A stretch of DNA of 64,000 bases from Knoellia remsis (GTDB lineage Bacteria > Actinomycetota > Actinomycetes > Actinomycetales > Dermatophilaceae). Position numbers and translations under genes: made by a program. The stretch's first letter is position 1. Every line of letters begins with the position of its first letter. The notes under the pieces are model-generated. The model worked only from the letters and a program-made list of their open reading frames with translations. It did no database searches and was not told where the DNA came from. Shown here piece by piece: positions 33,642 to 41,953 of the stretch. The stretch spans positions 53,353 to 117,352 of the forward strand of contig NZ_PVTI01000009.1 of assembly GCF_003002895.1 (NCBI RefSeq). Reading direction: 5' to 3'.

Positions 33642-34643
33642 ATGACTTCTGACGCGCCCAGCCCCTTCGATCCCAGCCGCTTGCGCCTGGCCTCCGACCT
33701 GCGGCGACGCGGCGACGACCCCGTGGCCAAGGACGACAAGGGGCGGCGGTTGTGGACACGCGTGCGCCACGGCGTCGTCATCGCTTCCGCCACGTGGGTC
33801 ACGCTCAGCCCAGAGCAGCGTCATGCCGCGCTCGTGCATGCCACGGCGTTGCGAATGCTGGGCAGCTCGACGACCGTCTTCTCACACACCTCGGCCGCGG
33901 CGGTCTGGGGGCTGCCTCGGGTGACGGCATGGCCGACACATGTGGAGGTGACCAGCACCGCTCGGCGCGTTCGGTCCTCCGGTCGCATCCGCCGCCACGC
34001 CCTGCCTCTCACGGGTGTCGACGAGCAAGCTGGACTTCCGGTCACCTCGTTGTCGCGCACGCTCATCGACCTCGGCCGCACCGGCGACCTCGCGGACGCG
34101 GTCGCCGCGACGGACTTCGCCCTCCACCACGCGATGTGTACCAGGACCGACCTCATCAACGAGCTGGCGTCGTTGGATCCGGGGGTTCCCGGTCGGGCGC
34201 GCGCCCAGTTGAGCGTGGACCTCGCCCACCCGGGCGGCACCTCGGTCGGCGAGTCGTTGTCCCGCGTCCAGATGTTCCGGAGCAACATCCCGAAGCCGCA
34301 GCTGCAGGTACGCGTCGAGGACGAGGACGGTCTCGCGGGGATCTGCGACTTCGGGTGGGAGGAGCAGGGGGTTGTCGGGGAGTTCGACGGGCGCAAGAAA
34401 TACCGCGTTGGGGATGGCGTCGCGAAGGAGGAGGTCGAGCAGGTGCTGTGGCGCGAGAAGCAGCGCGAGGACCGCATCCGGGCACGTGGGCGGCGGGTGG
34501 CGCGATGGGTGTGGAGCGACGCCCTGCGGCCGACGCAGATGCTGGCGATTCTGTCGAGACAGGGCGTGCGGCAGGTGGCACGGTCGGACTGGTTCGACGA
34601 CGAGGTGGCGGCGCGGCATCCACGTCGTCCCGACGCGGCATGA
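33642..34643 (+). CDS. AbiEi-like / DUF559-like protein (possible nuclease)
   Basis: 333 residues. The N-terminal half (about 30-200) has the actinobacterial AbiEi_4-type layout: RHGVVIASATWVTLSPEQRH, VFSHTSAAAVWGLP and LPVTSLSRTLIDLGR. The C-terminal third resembles a DUF559/Vsr-type PD-(D/E)xK nuclease: GICDFGWEEQGVVGEFDGRKKY with D...E-x-D-G-x-K. AbiEi proteins are antitoxins in type IV systems, but no AbiEii toxin gene is adjacent, so an orphan role is likely. Bracketed by two 78-bp direct repeats, which suggests mobility or past recombination. Start ATG 33642. Confidence 0.6.
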   Translation: MTSDAPSPFDPSRLRLASDLRRRGDDPVAKDDKGRRLWTRVRHGVVIASATWVTLSPEQRHAALVHATALRMLGSSTTVFSHTSAAAVWGLPRVTAWPTHVEVTSTARRVRSSGRIRRHALPLTGVDEQAGLPVTSLSRTLIDLGRTGDLADAVAATDFALHHAMCTRTDLINELASLDPGVPGRARAQLSVDLAHPGGTSVGESLSRVQMFRSNIPKPQLQVRVEDEDGLAGICDFGWEEQGVVGEFDGRKKYRVGDGVAKEEVEQVLWREKQREDRIRARGRRVARWVWSDALRPTQMLAILSRQGVRQVARSDWFDDEVAARHPRRPDAA

Positions 34644-34657
34644 AGGCCGGGGCTTTT

Positions 34658-34735
34658 CTGCGCCGGTCGTGCCAGCGGCGCAGAAGCTGGTCAGGGGCGC
34701 AGCCGTAGCAGCGCCGGTCACCACGATCTGCGCCG
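34658..34735. repeat. 78-bp dispersed repeat B, copy 2
   Basis: Same orientation as copy 1, beginning CTGCGCCGGT and ending ACGATCTGCGCCG; 15 bases after the stop of the AbiEi-like gene. A further CTGCGCC...GGCGCAG half-palindrome continues to about 34756. Confidence 0.8.
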
Positions 34736-34804
34736 CCGGCGCGAAGGGCGCAGAAACACGTCAGCGCCGCGAGTCCGAACGGCGATGGCTCTAGGCTGAG
34801 CGAC

Positions 34805-35515
34805 ATGCGCTCATCGCTCTTCGACCAGTCCAACCTCGAGGTCCAGTCCGAGCAGACCTTCGCCCTGCAGAACCCGCAGCTGCTGCGCGTCCACCTCGGC
34901 GGCGACGTCCTCGCGGTCAAGGGCGCGATGGTCGCCTACCAAGGGCAGATGCGGTTCGACCACGAGAAGGCCGGCAGCGTCGGCAAGCTCTTCAAGAAGG
35001 TCGTCACCGGCGAGGACGTGTCCCTCATGCGGGTCTCCGGCGACGGTGAGGTGTTCTTCGCGACCGACGCCGGGTTCGTCCACCTCATCGAGCTCACCGG
35101 TGACGGGATCAGCGTCAACGCGCGCAACCTGCTTGCCTTCGACAGCCAGATCGCGTGGGACATCAAGCGCGTCCAAGGCGCCGGCATGATGAGCGGGGGT
35201 CTCTTCAACACCACCCTCGAGGGCACGGGCACGGTCGCGATCCACACCGTCGGCCAGCCGGTCATACTCGACTGCTCGCAGCAGCCGACCTACGTCGACG
35301 TGCAGGCCTGTGTCGGCTGGTCGCTGGGCCTCGTGCCGCAGGTCGTGTCGAGCATGAACATGAAGTCGATGCTTCGCGGCGGCAGCGGTGAGGCGTTCCA
35401 GTACGCGTTCCACGGCCCCGGCTTCGTCATCGTCCAGCCGAGCGAGTGGGTGCCGACGGCCACGTCCGGAGGCGGCGGTGGCGGGGGCATGCTCGGCGGC
35501 CTCCTCGACGGCTGA
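34805..35515 (+). CDS. AIM24 (DUF124) family protein
   Basis: 236 residues. NPQLLRVHLGGDVLAVKGAMVAYQGQMRF, GEVFFATDAGFVHLIELTGDGISVNARNLLAFD, and GLFNTTLEGTGTVAIHTVGQPVIL are the repeated beta-strand blocks of AIM24, a TRAP-like double beta-helix family. Bacterial function unknown. Ends in a Gly-rich tail. The methyltransferase gene begins 12 bases downstream, so they may be co-transcribed. Confidence 0.85.
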   Translation: MRSSLFDQSNLEVQSEQTFALQNPQLLRVHLGGDVLAVKGAMVAYQGQMRFDHEKAGSVGKLFKKVVTGEDVSLMRVSGDGEVFFATDAGFVHLIELTGDGISVNARNLLAFDSQIAWDIKRVQGAGMMSGGLFNTTLEGTGTVAIHTVGQPVILDCSQQPTYVDVQACVGWSLGLVPQVVSSMNMKSMLRGGSGEAFQYAFHGPGFVIVQPSEWVPTATSGGGGGGGMLGGLLDG

Positions 35516-35527
35516 GGCCGGCTCGCC

Positions 35528-37036
35528 ATGAGCAGCGCCACCTCGGGCTCGCCACGGATCGACGACGCGCTGGTCGCGCGGCTGCGTGACGACCTCACGA
35601 CGAGCGGGTTCACCGTCACCGAGGTGAGCGAGCTCCTCGGCCCATTGGCCGGGGCGGCGCTCGCACGCGAGCAGACGCTGCCCGCGCGGAGGGTCGCGCT
35701 CGCGGTGGACTCGCCGGTCGCGACGCTCGTGCGTCTCTTCACCCTCGGCGACCCCGTGGACGTCGCCGAGGTCGAGCGTGCGCTGCCGACCCTGCGGGTC
35801 AGCGGAGCGGTCGCCCTGGGTCTCGTCGCGGAGGAGGGTGACGCCGTCGTGGCGCGCGTCGACGTGCGTCCGTATGCCGCGGACGACCGCAGCTGGTGGG
35901 TCGCCTCCGACCTCGCGGAGCTCGCGACCGGTCGCCCCGTCCTCGACGACCACGTCCTCGGGGTCGGCGGCGCGTCGACGACGCTGGCGGCGTGGACGGT
36001 GCGCAACCCGGTCCGACGGGCGCTGGACATCGGCACCGGCAGTGGGGTGCAGGCGCTCCACCTCGGCGAGCACGCCGAGTCGATCACCGTCACCGACCTC
36101 TCCGCGCGGGCGCTGGCGTTCGCCCGGTTCAACGCCCTCCTCAACGAGGTCACGTGGGACGTTCGGCAAGGCTCGATGCTCGATCCCATTGCGGGAGAAC
36201 GGTTCGACCTCGTCGTGAGCAACCCGCCGTTCGTCATCACGCCGCGCTCCGGCGAGATCCCGCTGTTCGAGTACCGCGACGGCGGCCGGGCCGGCGACGC
36301 CGTCGTCGCCGACCTCGTGCGCGGGCTCGGTGAGCACCTCGAACCGGGCGGGGTGGCCCAGCTCCTCGGCAACTGGGAGATCCCGGCGGGGACGACGTGG
36401 ACCGAGCGGGTCTCCTCATGGCTCGACGGCACCGGCCTCGACGCGTGGGTCGTCCAGCGCGAGGTCCAGGACCCCGCGGAGTATGCCGAGACGTGGGCGC
36501 GCGACGGCGGTCACCATCCCGGGACGGCCGACTTCGATGCGATGTATGCCGCGTGGCTCGACGACTTCGCGTCTCGCGACGTCGAGTCGATCGGCTTCGG
36601 GATCATCACCCTCCATCGGCCGGCGGTCGAGCGCGAGCCCTTCCTCGACCTCATGGACGTGCGCACTCCCGTCGCGACACCGATGGGGGAGGCGGTGCGG
36701 GTGGGGCTCGAGGCGCGGGTCTGGCTCGCCGAGCACTCCGACGACGAGGTGCTCGACCGGGTCTGGAGCGCGCCGCAGGACGTCACCGAGGAGCGCCACA
36801 CCCGACCCGGCTCGGCCGACCCGTCGGTCATCGTCGCCCGACAGGGAGGCGGTCTCGGACGGGTCATCCCGCTCACGACGGTCACCGCGGCATACCTCTC
36901 GGTCGCGGACGGCGAGCTCACGCCGCGGCAGGCGGTCGGAGCGATCGCGGGCATCCTCGACCTCGACGCAGCCGAGGTCGAGCGCGAGGTCGTGACCTTC
37001 ATCCGCGACGCGGCCAAGGACGGGCTCCTCGTCTGA
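35528..37036 (+). CDS. Class I SAM-dependent methyltransferase with extra N- and C-domains
   Basis: 502 residues. An N-terminal helical domain (about 1-120), then the Rossmann methyltransferase: ALDIGTGSGVQALHL (SAM motif I, about 159), VTDLSARALAFARFNALLN, and FDLVVSNPPFVITPRS (NPPF motif, about 220-235) typical of HemK/RlmG-like N-methyltransferases acting on Gln or on nucleobases. The C-terminal ~200 residues form a separate domain seen in actinobacterial homologues. The substrate cannot be told. Confidence 0.82.
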   Translation: MSSATSGSPRIDDALVARLRDDLTTSGFTVTEVSELLGPLAGAALAREQTLPARRVALAVDSPVATLVRLFTLGDPVDVAEVERALPTLRVSGAVALGLVAEEGDAVVARVDVRPYAADDRSWWVASDLAELATGRPVLDDHVLGVGGASTTLAAWTVRNPVRRALDIGTGSGVQALHLGEHAESITVTDLSARALAFARFNALLNEVTWDVRQGSMLDPIAGERFDLVVSNPPFVITPRSGEIPLFEYRDGGRAGDAVVADLVRGLGEHLEPGGVAQLLGNWEIPAGTTWTERVSSWLDGTGLDAWVVQREVQDPAEYAETWARDGGHHPGTADFDAMYAAWLDDFASRDVESIGFGIITLHRPAVEREPFLDLMDVRTPVATPMGEAVRVGLEARVWLAEHSDDEVLDRVWSAPQDVTEERHTRPGSADPSVIVARQGGGLGRVIPLTTVTAAYLSVADGELTPRQAVGAIAGILDLDAAEVEREVVTFIRDAAKDGLLV

Positions 37037-37133
37037 GCCACGATCGCCCGCACCGCCATCGCCGAGGACGAGTGAGTGGGGGCCAGCGCGCGGTGGTGCG
37101 CGGACGGCATACGCGCAGGTCAGGAACCAACTT

Positions 37134-37153
37134 GTGAGTGAGTGCTCACTCAC
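37134..37153. promoter_or_regulatory. TetR operator
   Basis: GTGAGTGA (37134-37141) and TCACTCAC (37146-37153) form a perfect inverted repeat with a 4-base spacer. TGAGTGA-N-TCACTCA operators are common for self-regulating TetR repressors. It lies 14 bases before the start codon. Confidence 0.75.
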
Positions 37154-37167
37154 TCATACTTGTGGGC

Positions 37168-37878
37168 ATGACCCCACGCGCCCCCGCCCTGTCCCCGGAG
37201 GAGCGGCGCGCCTCGATCATCGAGGCGACGCTGCCACTGCTGCGTGAGCACGGGCGGGCCGTGAGCACCAGGCAGATCGCCCGAGCCGCCGGCATCGCCG
37301 AAGGGACGATCTTCCGGGTCTTCGAGTCCAAGGATGAGCTCATCGACGAGGCGGTCCACGAGGCGTTCGACAACTCGACCCTCATCGCCGAGCTCGACGA
37401 GCTCAAGCGGAGCGCGCCCCTCACCGAGCGCCTTGCAGCCGCGGTGGCGATCATGCAGGAGCACCTCAAGGGCGTCTTCGCGCTCATGACCGTGCTGCAG
37501 GCCTCCGGTGAGCCGATGCGCAAACACGCCGGGGGTGAGGCGATGCGGCGTCGCAAGGAGGCGACCGCCGAGCTCGACGAGGCCTTCGTGCGGCTCATCG
37601 GTGACGACGCGGGCAGTCTCCGGGTGCCGGTGGTGACCTTCATCGGCTACCTGCGGATGCTCACCCTCTCGAGCGTCCACCCGATGCTCGACGGCGACTT
37701 CTCCACGCCCGACCAGCTCGTCGACGTCCTGCTCGACGGTGCTCGCGCACGACCCGGAAAGCCTTCTGCCGCAACGGCACCGGCCAGGAAGGCGACCACG
37801 AGGTCCGCGGCGCGCGGACGGCATACCGACACGACAGGCGCCAAGCGCGCCACCACGACCACAGGGGGGAAGAAGTAG
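37168..37878 (+). CDS. TetR-family transcriptional regulator
   Basis: 236 residues. N-terminal helix-turn-helix HGRAVSTRQIARAAGIAEGTIFRVFESKDELI (about 24-55). The ligand domain follows. The tail from about 195 is Lys/Thr/Ala-rich and contains GRHTD, encoded by the dispersed GCGGACGGCATACC word. Stop and the ABC GTG start overlap by one base (TAGTG), so it is one operon with the exporter it probably represses. Confidence 0.88.
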   Translation: MTPRAPALSPEERRASIIEATLPLLREHGRAVSTRQIARAAGIAEGTIFRVFESKDELIDEAVHEAFDNSTLIAELDELKRSAPLTERLAAAVAIMQEHLKGVFALMTVLQASGEPMRKHAGGEAMRRRKEATAELDEAFVRLIGDDAGSLRVPVVTFIGYLRMLTLSSVHPMLDGDFSTPDQLVDVLLDGARARPGKPSAATAPARKATTRSAARGRHTDTTGAKRATTTTGGKK

Positions 37879-39614
37879 TGCTGCTCCGCATCATTCGTGA
37901 ACAGCTGCGTCCCTATCGCGGCTCCATCGCGCTGCTCATCGCGCTCCAGCTCGCCGGCACCATCGCGAGCCTCTACTTGCCGAGCCTCAACGGGCGGATC
38001 ATCGACCAGGGCGTCGCGCGCGGGGACACCGGCTACATCATGAGCGCCGGCGGGTGGATGCTCGCCGTCTCGCTCATCCAGATCGCCGCCACTGTCGCCG
38101 CCACGTACCTCGGGGCACGGGCGGCCGCGTCGCTCGGGCGCGACCTGCGTGGGCGGATCTTCGAGCGCGTCGGTGACTTCTCGGCGCAGGAGCTGTCCCG
38201 GTTCGGCGCGCCGACGCTCATCTCGCGCAACACCAACGACGTCACCCAGATCCAGACCCTCGTCTTCATGGGGCTGGCGATGATGGTGTCCGCGCCGATC
38301 ATGATGGTCGGCGGCATCGTCATGGCGCTGCGCGAGGACGTCGGGCTGTCGTGGCTCGTCGCTGTCGCGGTGCCACTACTCGCGGTCTCGGTCGCTCTCG
38401 TCGTGCGCCGGATGCTGCCCCAGTTCCACGTCATGCAGGAGTCGGTCGACTGGGTGAACCGCATTCTGCGAGAACAGATCACGGGCATCCGCGTCGTGCG
38501 GGCGTTCGTGCGCGAGGACCACGAGCGCGAGCGGTTCGCCGAGGCCAACACGCAGTACACCGGCACCGCCCTCGCGGTCGGGCGGCTGCAGGCGCTTGTC
38601 TTCCCCATCGTCATGCTCATCTTCAACGTCTCGACGGTGGCGGTGCTGTGGTTCGGTGCGCACCGGGTCGAGGACGGGCAGATGCAGATCGGTGCGCTGA
38701 CGGCCTTCATGGCCTATCTCATGCAGATCCTCATGTCGGTGATGATGGCGACGTTCATGTCGATGATGATCCCGCGCGCGTCGGTGTCGGCCGGACGCAT
38801 CGCGGAGGTGCTCGACACGGAGTCGAGCGTGCACGCGCCCGTGGCGCCGGTGAGGCTGCCGGAGGGGGCTGCGTCGGTCGAGCTGCGGGGCGTGGAGTTC
38901 GCCTATCCGGGTGCGGATGTGCCTGTGCTGCAGGGCATTTCGTTCGCTGCTTCCCCGGGGAGGACCACGGCGATCATCGGGTCGACCGGCGCGGGCAAGT
39001 CGACACTGTTGTCACTGATCCCACGTCTCTATGACGTCACGGGGGGATCGGTGCTGCTCGCGGGCGTCGACGTGCGCGACGCGGCTCTCGAGGACGTGTG
39101 GTCACGCATCGGGCTGGTGCCGCAGAAGCCGTACCTCTTCACCGGGACCGTCGCGTCGAACCTGCGCTACGGCGATGAGGACGCGACCGACGACGAGCTC
39201 TGGGAGGCGCTGCGGATCGCGCAGGCCGAGGACTTCGTGCGCGTCATGCCCGGTGGGCTCGAGGCGCACATCGCCCAGGGCGGCACGAACGTGTCCGGCG
39301 GTCAGCGGCAGCGGCTCGCCATCGCGCGGGCGCTCGTGGCCAAGCCGGACGTCTATCTCTTCGATGACAGCTTCTCCGCCCTCGACCTGTCGACCGATGC
39401 TCGGCTGCGGGCGGCCCTGGCGCCGGTGACCCGGGACGCCACCGTCATCGTCGTCGCCCAGCGTGTCTCGACGATCGTCGACGCCGACCACATCGTCGTC
39501 CTCGAAGACGGCGCCGTCGTCGGGCAGGGCACCCATGACCAGCTGCTCGAGACGTGCCCGACCTATGTCGAGATCGTCGAGAGCCAGAAGAGCGCAGAGG
39601 AGGCCAGCGCATGA
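37878..39614 (+). CDS. ABC exporter, half-transporter A (degenerate-type site)
   Basis: 578 residues: six-helix membrane domain (about 1-320) then the nucleotide-binding domain. Walker A IIGSTGAGKSTLLSLI, signature NVSGGQRQRLAIARAL, Walker B VYLFDDSFSALDL. The residue after the Walker B Asp is Asp instead of the catalytic Glu, as in the non-catalytic half of heterodimeric exporters (LmrCD, TM287/288 type). GTG start coupled to tetR. ATGA overlap with half B. Confidence 0.9.
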   Translation: MLLRIIREQLRPYRGSIALLIALQLAGTIASLYLPSLNGRIIDQGVARGDTGYIMSAGGWMLAVSLIQIAATVAATYLGARAAASLGRDLRGRIFERVGDFSAQELSRFGAPTLISRNTNDVTQIQTLVFMGLAMMVSAPIMMVGGIVMALREDVGLSWLVAVAVPLLAVSVALVVRRMLPQFHVMQESVDWVNRILREQITGIRVVRAFVREDHERERFAEANTQYTGTALAVGRLQALVFPIVMLIFNVSTVAVLWFGAHRVEDGQMQIGALTAFMAYLMQILMSVMMATFMSMMIPRASVSAGRIAEVLDTESSVHAPVAPVRLPEGAASVELRGVEFAYPGADVPVLQGISFAASPGRTTAIIGSTGAGKSTLLSLIPRLYDVTGGSVLLAGVDVRDAALEDVWSRIGLVPQKPYLFTGTVASNLRYGDEDATDDELWEALRIAQAEDFVRVMPGGLEAHIAQGGTNVSGGQRQRLAIARALVAKPDVYLFDDSFSALDLSTDARLRAALAPVTRDATVIVVAQRVSTIVDADHIVVLEDGAVVGQGTHDQLLETCPTYVEIVESQKSAEEASA

Positions 39615-41617
39615 GCGACCGGATCCTGACGGAGGAGGAGAAGGCGGCCGAGCAGCGCCGCGGCCCCGGTGGCGCCCAGCGGGGCGGCCCTCCGCACCTG
39701 CAGATCGGCCGTCCCGGCGAGAAGTCGGCGAACTTCGGCGCCACGGCGCGGCGGCTGTTCGCGCTCCTGCGCCCCGAGCGGGCCAAGCTGTATGCCGTTC
39801 TCGCACTTGCGGTGTCGTCCGTGGCACTCAACGCGGTCGGGCCGAAGATCCTGGGGCGGGCGACGGACCTGATCTTCGCCGGTGCCGTGGGGCGTTCGGT
39901 GGGAGGACAGGTGCCGGCGGGGACGACGCGCGAGCAGCTCATCGAGGGCCTGCGGTCGCGAGGGCAGGACCAGCTCGCCGACATGGTGAGTGGCATGCCC
40001 GACCTCGTGCCGGGTGTGGGGATCGACTTCGGTGCGGTCGGCCGGGTGCTGCTCGTCGTCCTGGCGATCTATGTCGGCGCGAGCCTGCTGTCGTGGGCGA
40101 TGGGCTGGCTGCTCACCGGTGTCGTCAACCGGACGATCTACGGGCTGCGCCGTAGCGTCGAAGACAAGCTCAACCGTCTGCCGCTGCCGTACTTCGACGC
40201 CCAACCGCGTGGCGAGCTCCTGTCGCGCGTCACGAACGACATCGATAACGTCGCGCAGAGCATGCAGCAGACCCTGAGCCAGATGCTCAACTCACTGCTC
40301 ACGGTGATCGCGATGATCGTGATGATGGTCTACATCTCGCCGCTGCTCGCGCTCATCGCGCTCGTGACGATCCCGGTGACGATGCTCGTCACGGCGGTCA
40401 TCGGCAAGCGGGCCCAGGGGCACTTCGTCCAACAGTGGAAGTCCACGGGCGAGCTCAACTCGGTCGTCGAGGAAACCTTCACCGGGCACCAGCTCGTCAA
40501 GGTCTTCGGCCGGCAGCAGGAGGCCGGCGAGGCCTTCCGCGCCAAGAACGACGACCTCTACTCGGCCGGGTTCGGCGCGCAGTTCATCAGCGGCCTCATC
40601 ATGCCGATGATGATGTTCATCGGGAACCTCAACTACGTCATCGTCGCCGTCGTCGGCGGACTGCGCGTGGCGAACGGTTCGATGAGCCTCGGTGACGTCC
40701 AGGCGTTCATCCAGTACTCGCGACAGTTCACCCAGCCGCTCACCCAGGTCGCGTCCATGGCGAACCTCCTGCAGTCCGGAGTGGCCTCTGCCGAAAGGGT
40801 TTTCGAGGTTCTCGATGCCCCGGAGCAGGAGCCCGAGGCGGCCTCGCTGACGGTCCTCCCGGACCCGCGCGGTCGGGTCGAGTTCGAGGATGTCTCGTTC
40901 TCCTACGACCCCGAGACGCCGCTCATCGAAGACCTGAACCTCACCGTCGAGCCGGGCCAGATGGTCGCAATCGTCGGACCGACCGGCGCCGGCAAGACGA
41001 CGCTCGTCAACCTCATCATGCGGTTCTACGAGCTGACCTCCGGCCGCATCACCCTCGACGGCGTCGACATCACCGACCTCACCCGGCACAACCTGCGCGG
41101 CGAGATCGGCATGGTCCTCCAGGACACCTGGCTCTTCGGTGGGACGATCCGCGACAACATCGCCTATGGCCGTCCCGGCGCGACGGACGAGGAGGTGGTG
41201 GCTGCTGCCAAGGCGACGTACGTCGACCGGTTCGTGCACTCGCTGCCCGACGGCTACGACACCGTTCTCGACGCCGAGGCCGGCAACATCAGCGCCGGCG
41301 AGAAGCAGCTCATCACCATCGCCCGGGCATTCGTGTCCGACCCGGCGCTGCTCATCCTCGACGAGGCGACCTCGTCGGTCGACACCCGCACCGAGCTCCT
41401 CGTCCAGCAGGCCATGGCCGCACTGCGGCGGGACCGGACGAGTTTCGTCATCGCCCACCGGCTCTCGACGATCCGCGACGCCGACCTCATCCTCGTCATG
41501 GAGAACGGCCGGATCGTCGAGCAGGGTTCACACGCCGAGCTCATCGAACGCGGTGGCGCGTTCGCCGAGCTGTATGCCGCCCAGTTCCGTGCCGCTGTCG
41601 CCGAACCGGTCGAGTAG
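39611..41617 (+). CDS. ABC exporter, half-transporter B
   Basis: 668 residues. An N-terminal extension of ~55 residues, a six-helix membrane domain with an unusually long first external loop (about 90-150), then the NBD: Walker A IVGPTGAGKTTLVNLI, signature NISAGEKQLITIARAF, Walker B LLILDEATSSVD with catalytic Glu and switch His in IAHRLSTI. The signature is SAGEKQ instead of SGGQ. In heterodimers this pairs with the degenerate half's Walker A. Probably a multidrug or lipid exporter controlled by the upstream TetR. Confidence 0.9.
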   Translation: MSDRILTEEEKAAEQRRGPGGAQRGGPPHLQIGRPGEKSANFGATARRLFALLRPERAKLYAVLALAVSSVALNAVGPKILGRATDLIFAGAVGRSVGGQVPAGTTREQLIEGLRSRGQDQLADMVSGMPDLVPGVGIDFGAVGRVLLVVLAIYVGASLLSWAMGWLLTGVVNRTIYGLRRSVEDKLNRLPLPYFDAQPRGELLSRVTNDIDNVAQSMQQTLSQMLNSLLTVIAMIVMMVYISPLLALIALVTIPVTMLVTAVIGKRAQGHFVQQWKSTGELNSVVEETFTGHQLVKVFGRQQEAGEAFRAKNDDLYSAGFGAQFISGLIMPMMMFIGNLNYVIVAVVGGLRVANGSMSLGDVQAFIQYSRQFTQPLTQVASMANLLQSGVASAERVFEVLDAPEQEPEAASLTVLPDPRGRVEFEDVSFSYDPETPLIEDLNLTVEPGQMVAIVGPTGAGKTTLVNLIMRFYELTSGRITLDGVDITDLTRHNLRGEIGMVLQDTWLFGGTIRDNIAYGRPGATDEEVVAAAKATYVDRFVHSLPDGYDTVLDAEAGNISAGEKQLITIARAFVSDPALLILDEATSSVDTRTELLVQQAMAALRRDRTSFVIAHRLSTIRDADLILVMENGRIVEQGSHAELIERGGAFAELYAAQFRAAVAEPVE

Positions 41618-41631
41618 CGCGCCTTTCCTTC

Positions 41632-41695
41632 CGACTTATTGCGCACAGTTCGCCTGCTCGCTGGCGCTCGCACGCGAACTGTGCGCAATAAGTCG
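41632..41695. repeat. Hairpin family A, copy 2
   Basis: 22-base perfect arms (41632-41653, 41674-41695) with a 20-base loop, starting 15 bases after the ABC stop. Outer CGACTTATTGC as in the other copies; inner stem GCACAGTTCGC is unique to this one. Confidence 0.8.
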
Positions 41696-41721
41696 CGGAG
41701 ACCACGACTAGGCGGGGGGAC

Positions 41722-41862
41722 GGCATACGGGCCGGTGCTGTGCCGAAGCGTCCAATTGGGTGAGATCGGGACGCGAAGGTGAGCGGCCGGCATACGGCCC
41801 GGTGCTGTGCCGAAGCGTCCAATTGGGTGAGTTCGGGACGCGAAAGTGGGCGGCCGGCATAC
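41722..41862. repeat. 67-bp tandem repeat (family C) with GGCATAC
   Basis: Two 67-base units start at 41722 and 41789 and a third begins at 41856, each with GGCATAC. Inside are CGTCCAATTGGGTGAG and TCGGGACGCGAA and then GTGAGCGGCC. The same core, CGTCC-AT-GGGTGAGTTCGGGACG, recurs at 45500 and 45584. In the 336-bp gap upstream of the third symporter. Confidence 0.85.
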
Positions 41863-41953
41863 CGGACGGCTCCTGCCGCACGAACGCGCACGTCAGGAGT
41901 AGGTTGAGCGGGTCCGGGCTCATCGAGCCGACCCGACCAAGGAGGAGGCCTCG

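Noticed and set aside
33484..34756. Transposon ends around the AbiEi-like gene
   Set aside because: The flanking copies are direct, not inverted, and no transposase or target duplication is visible.
41722..41862. 67-bp tandem units as a CRISPR or replication-iteron array
   Set aside because: The whole unit is repeated, not repeat plus variable spacer, and no replication gene is adjacent.
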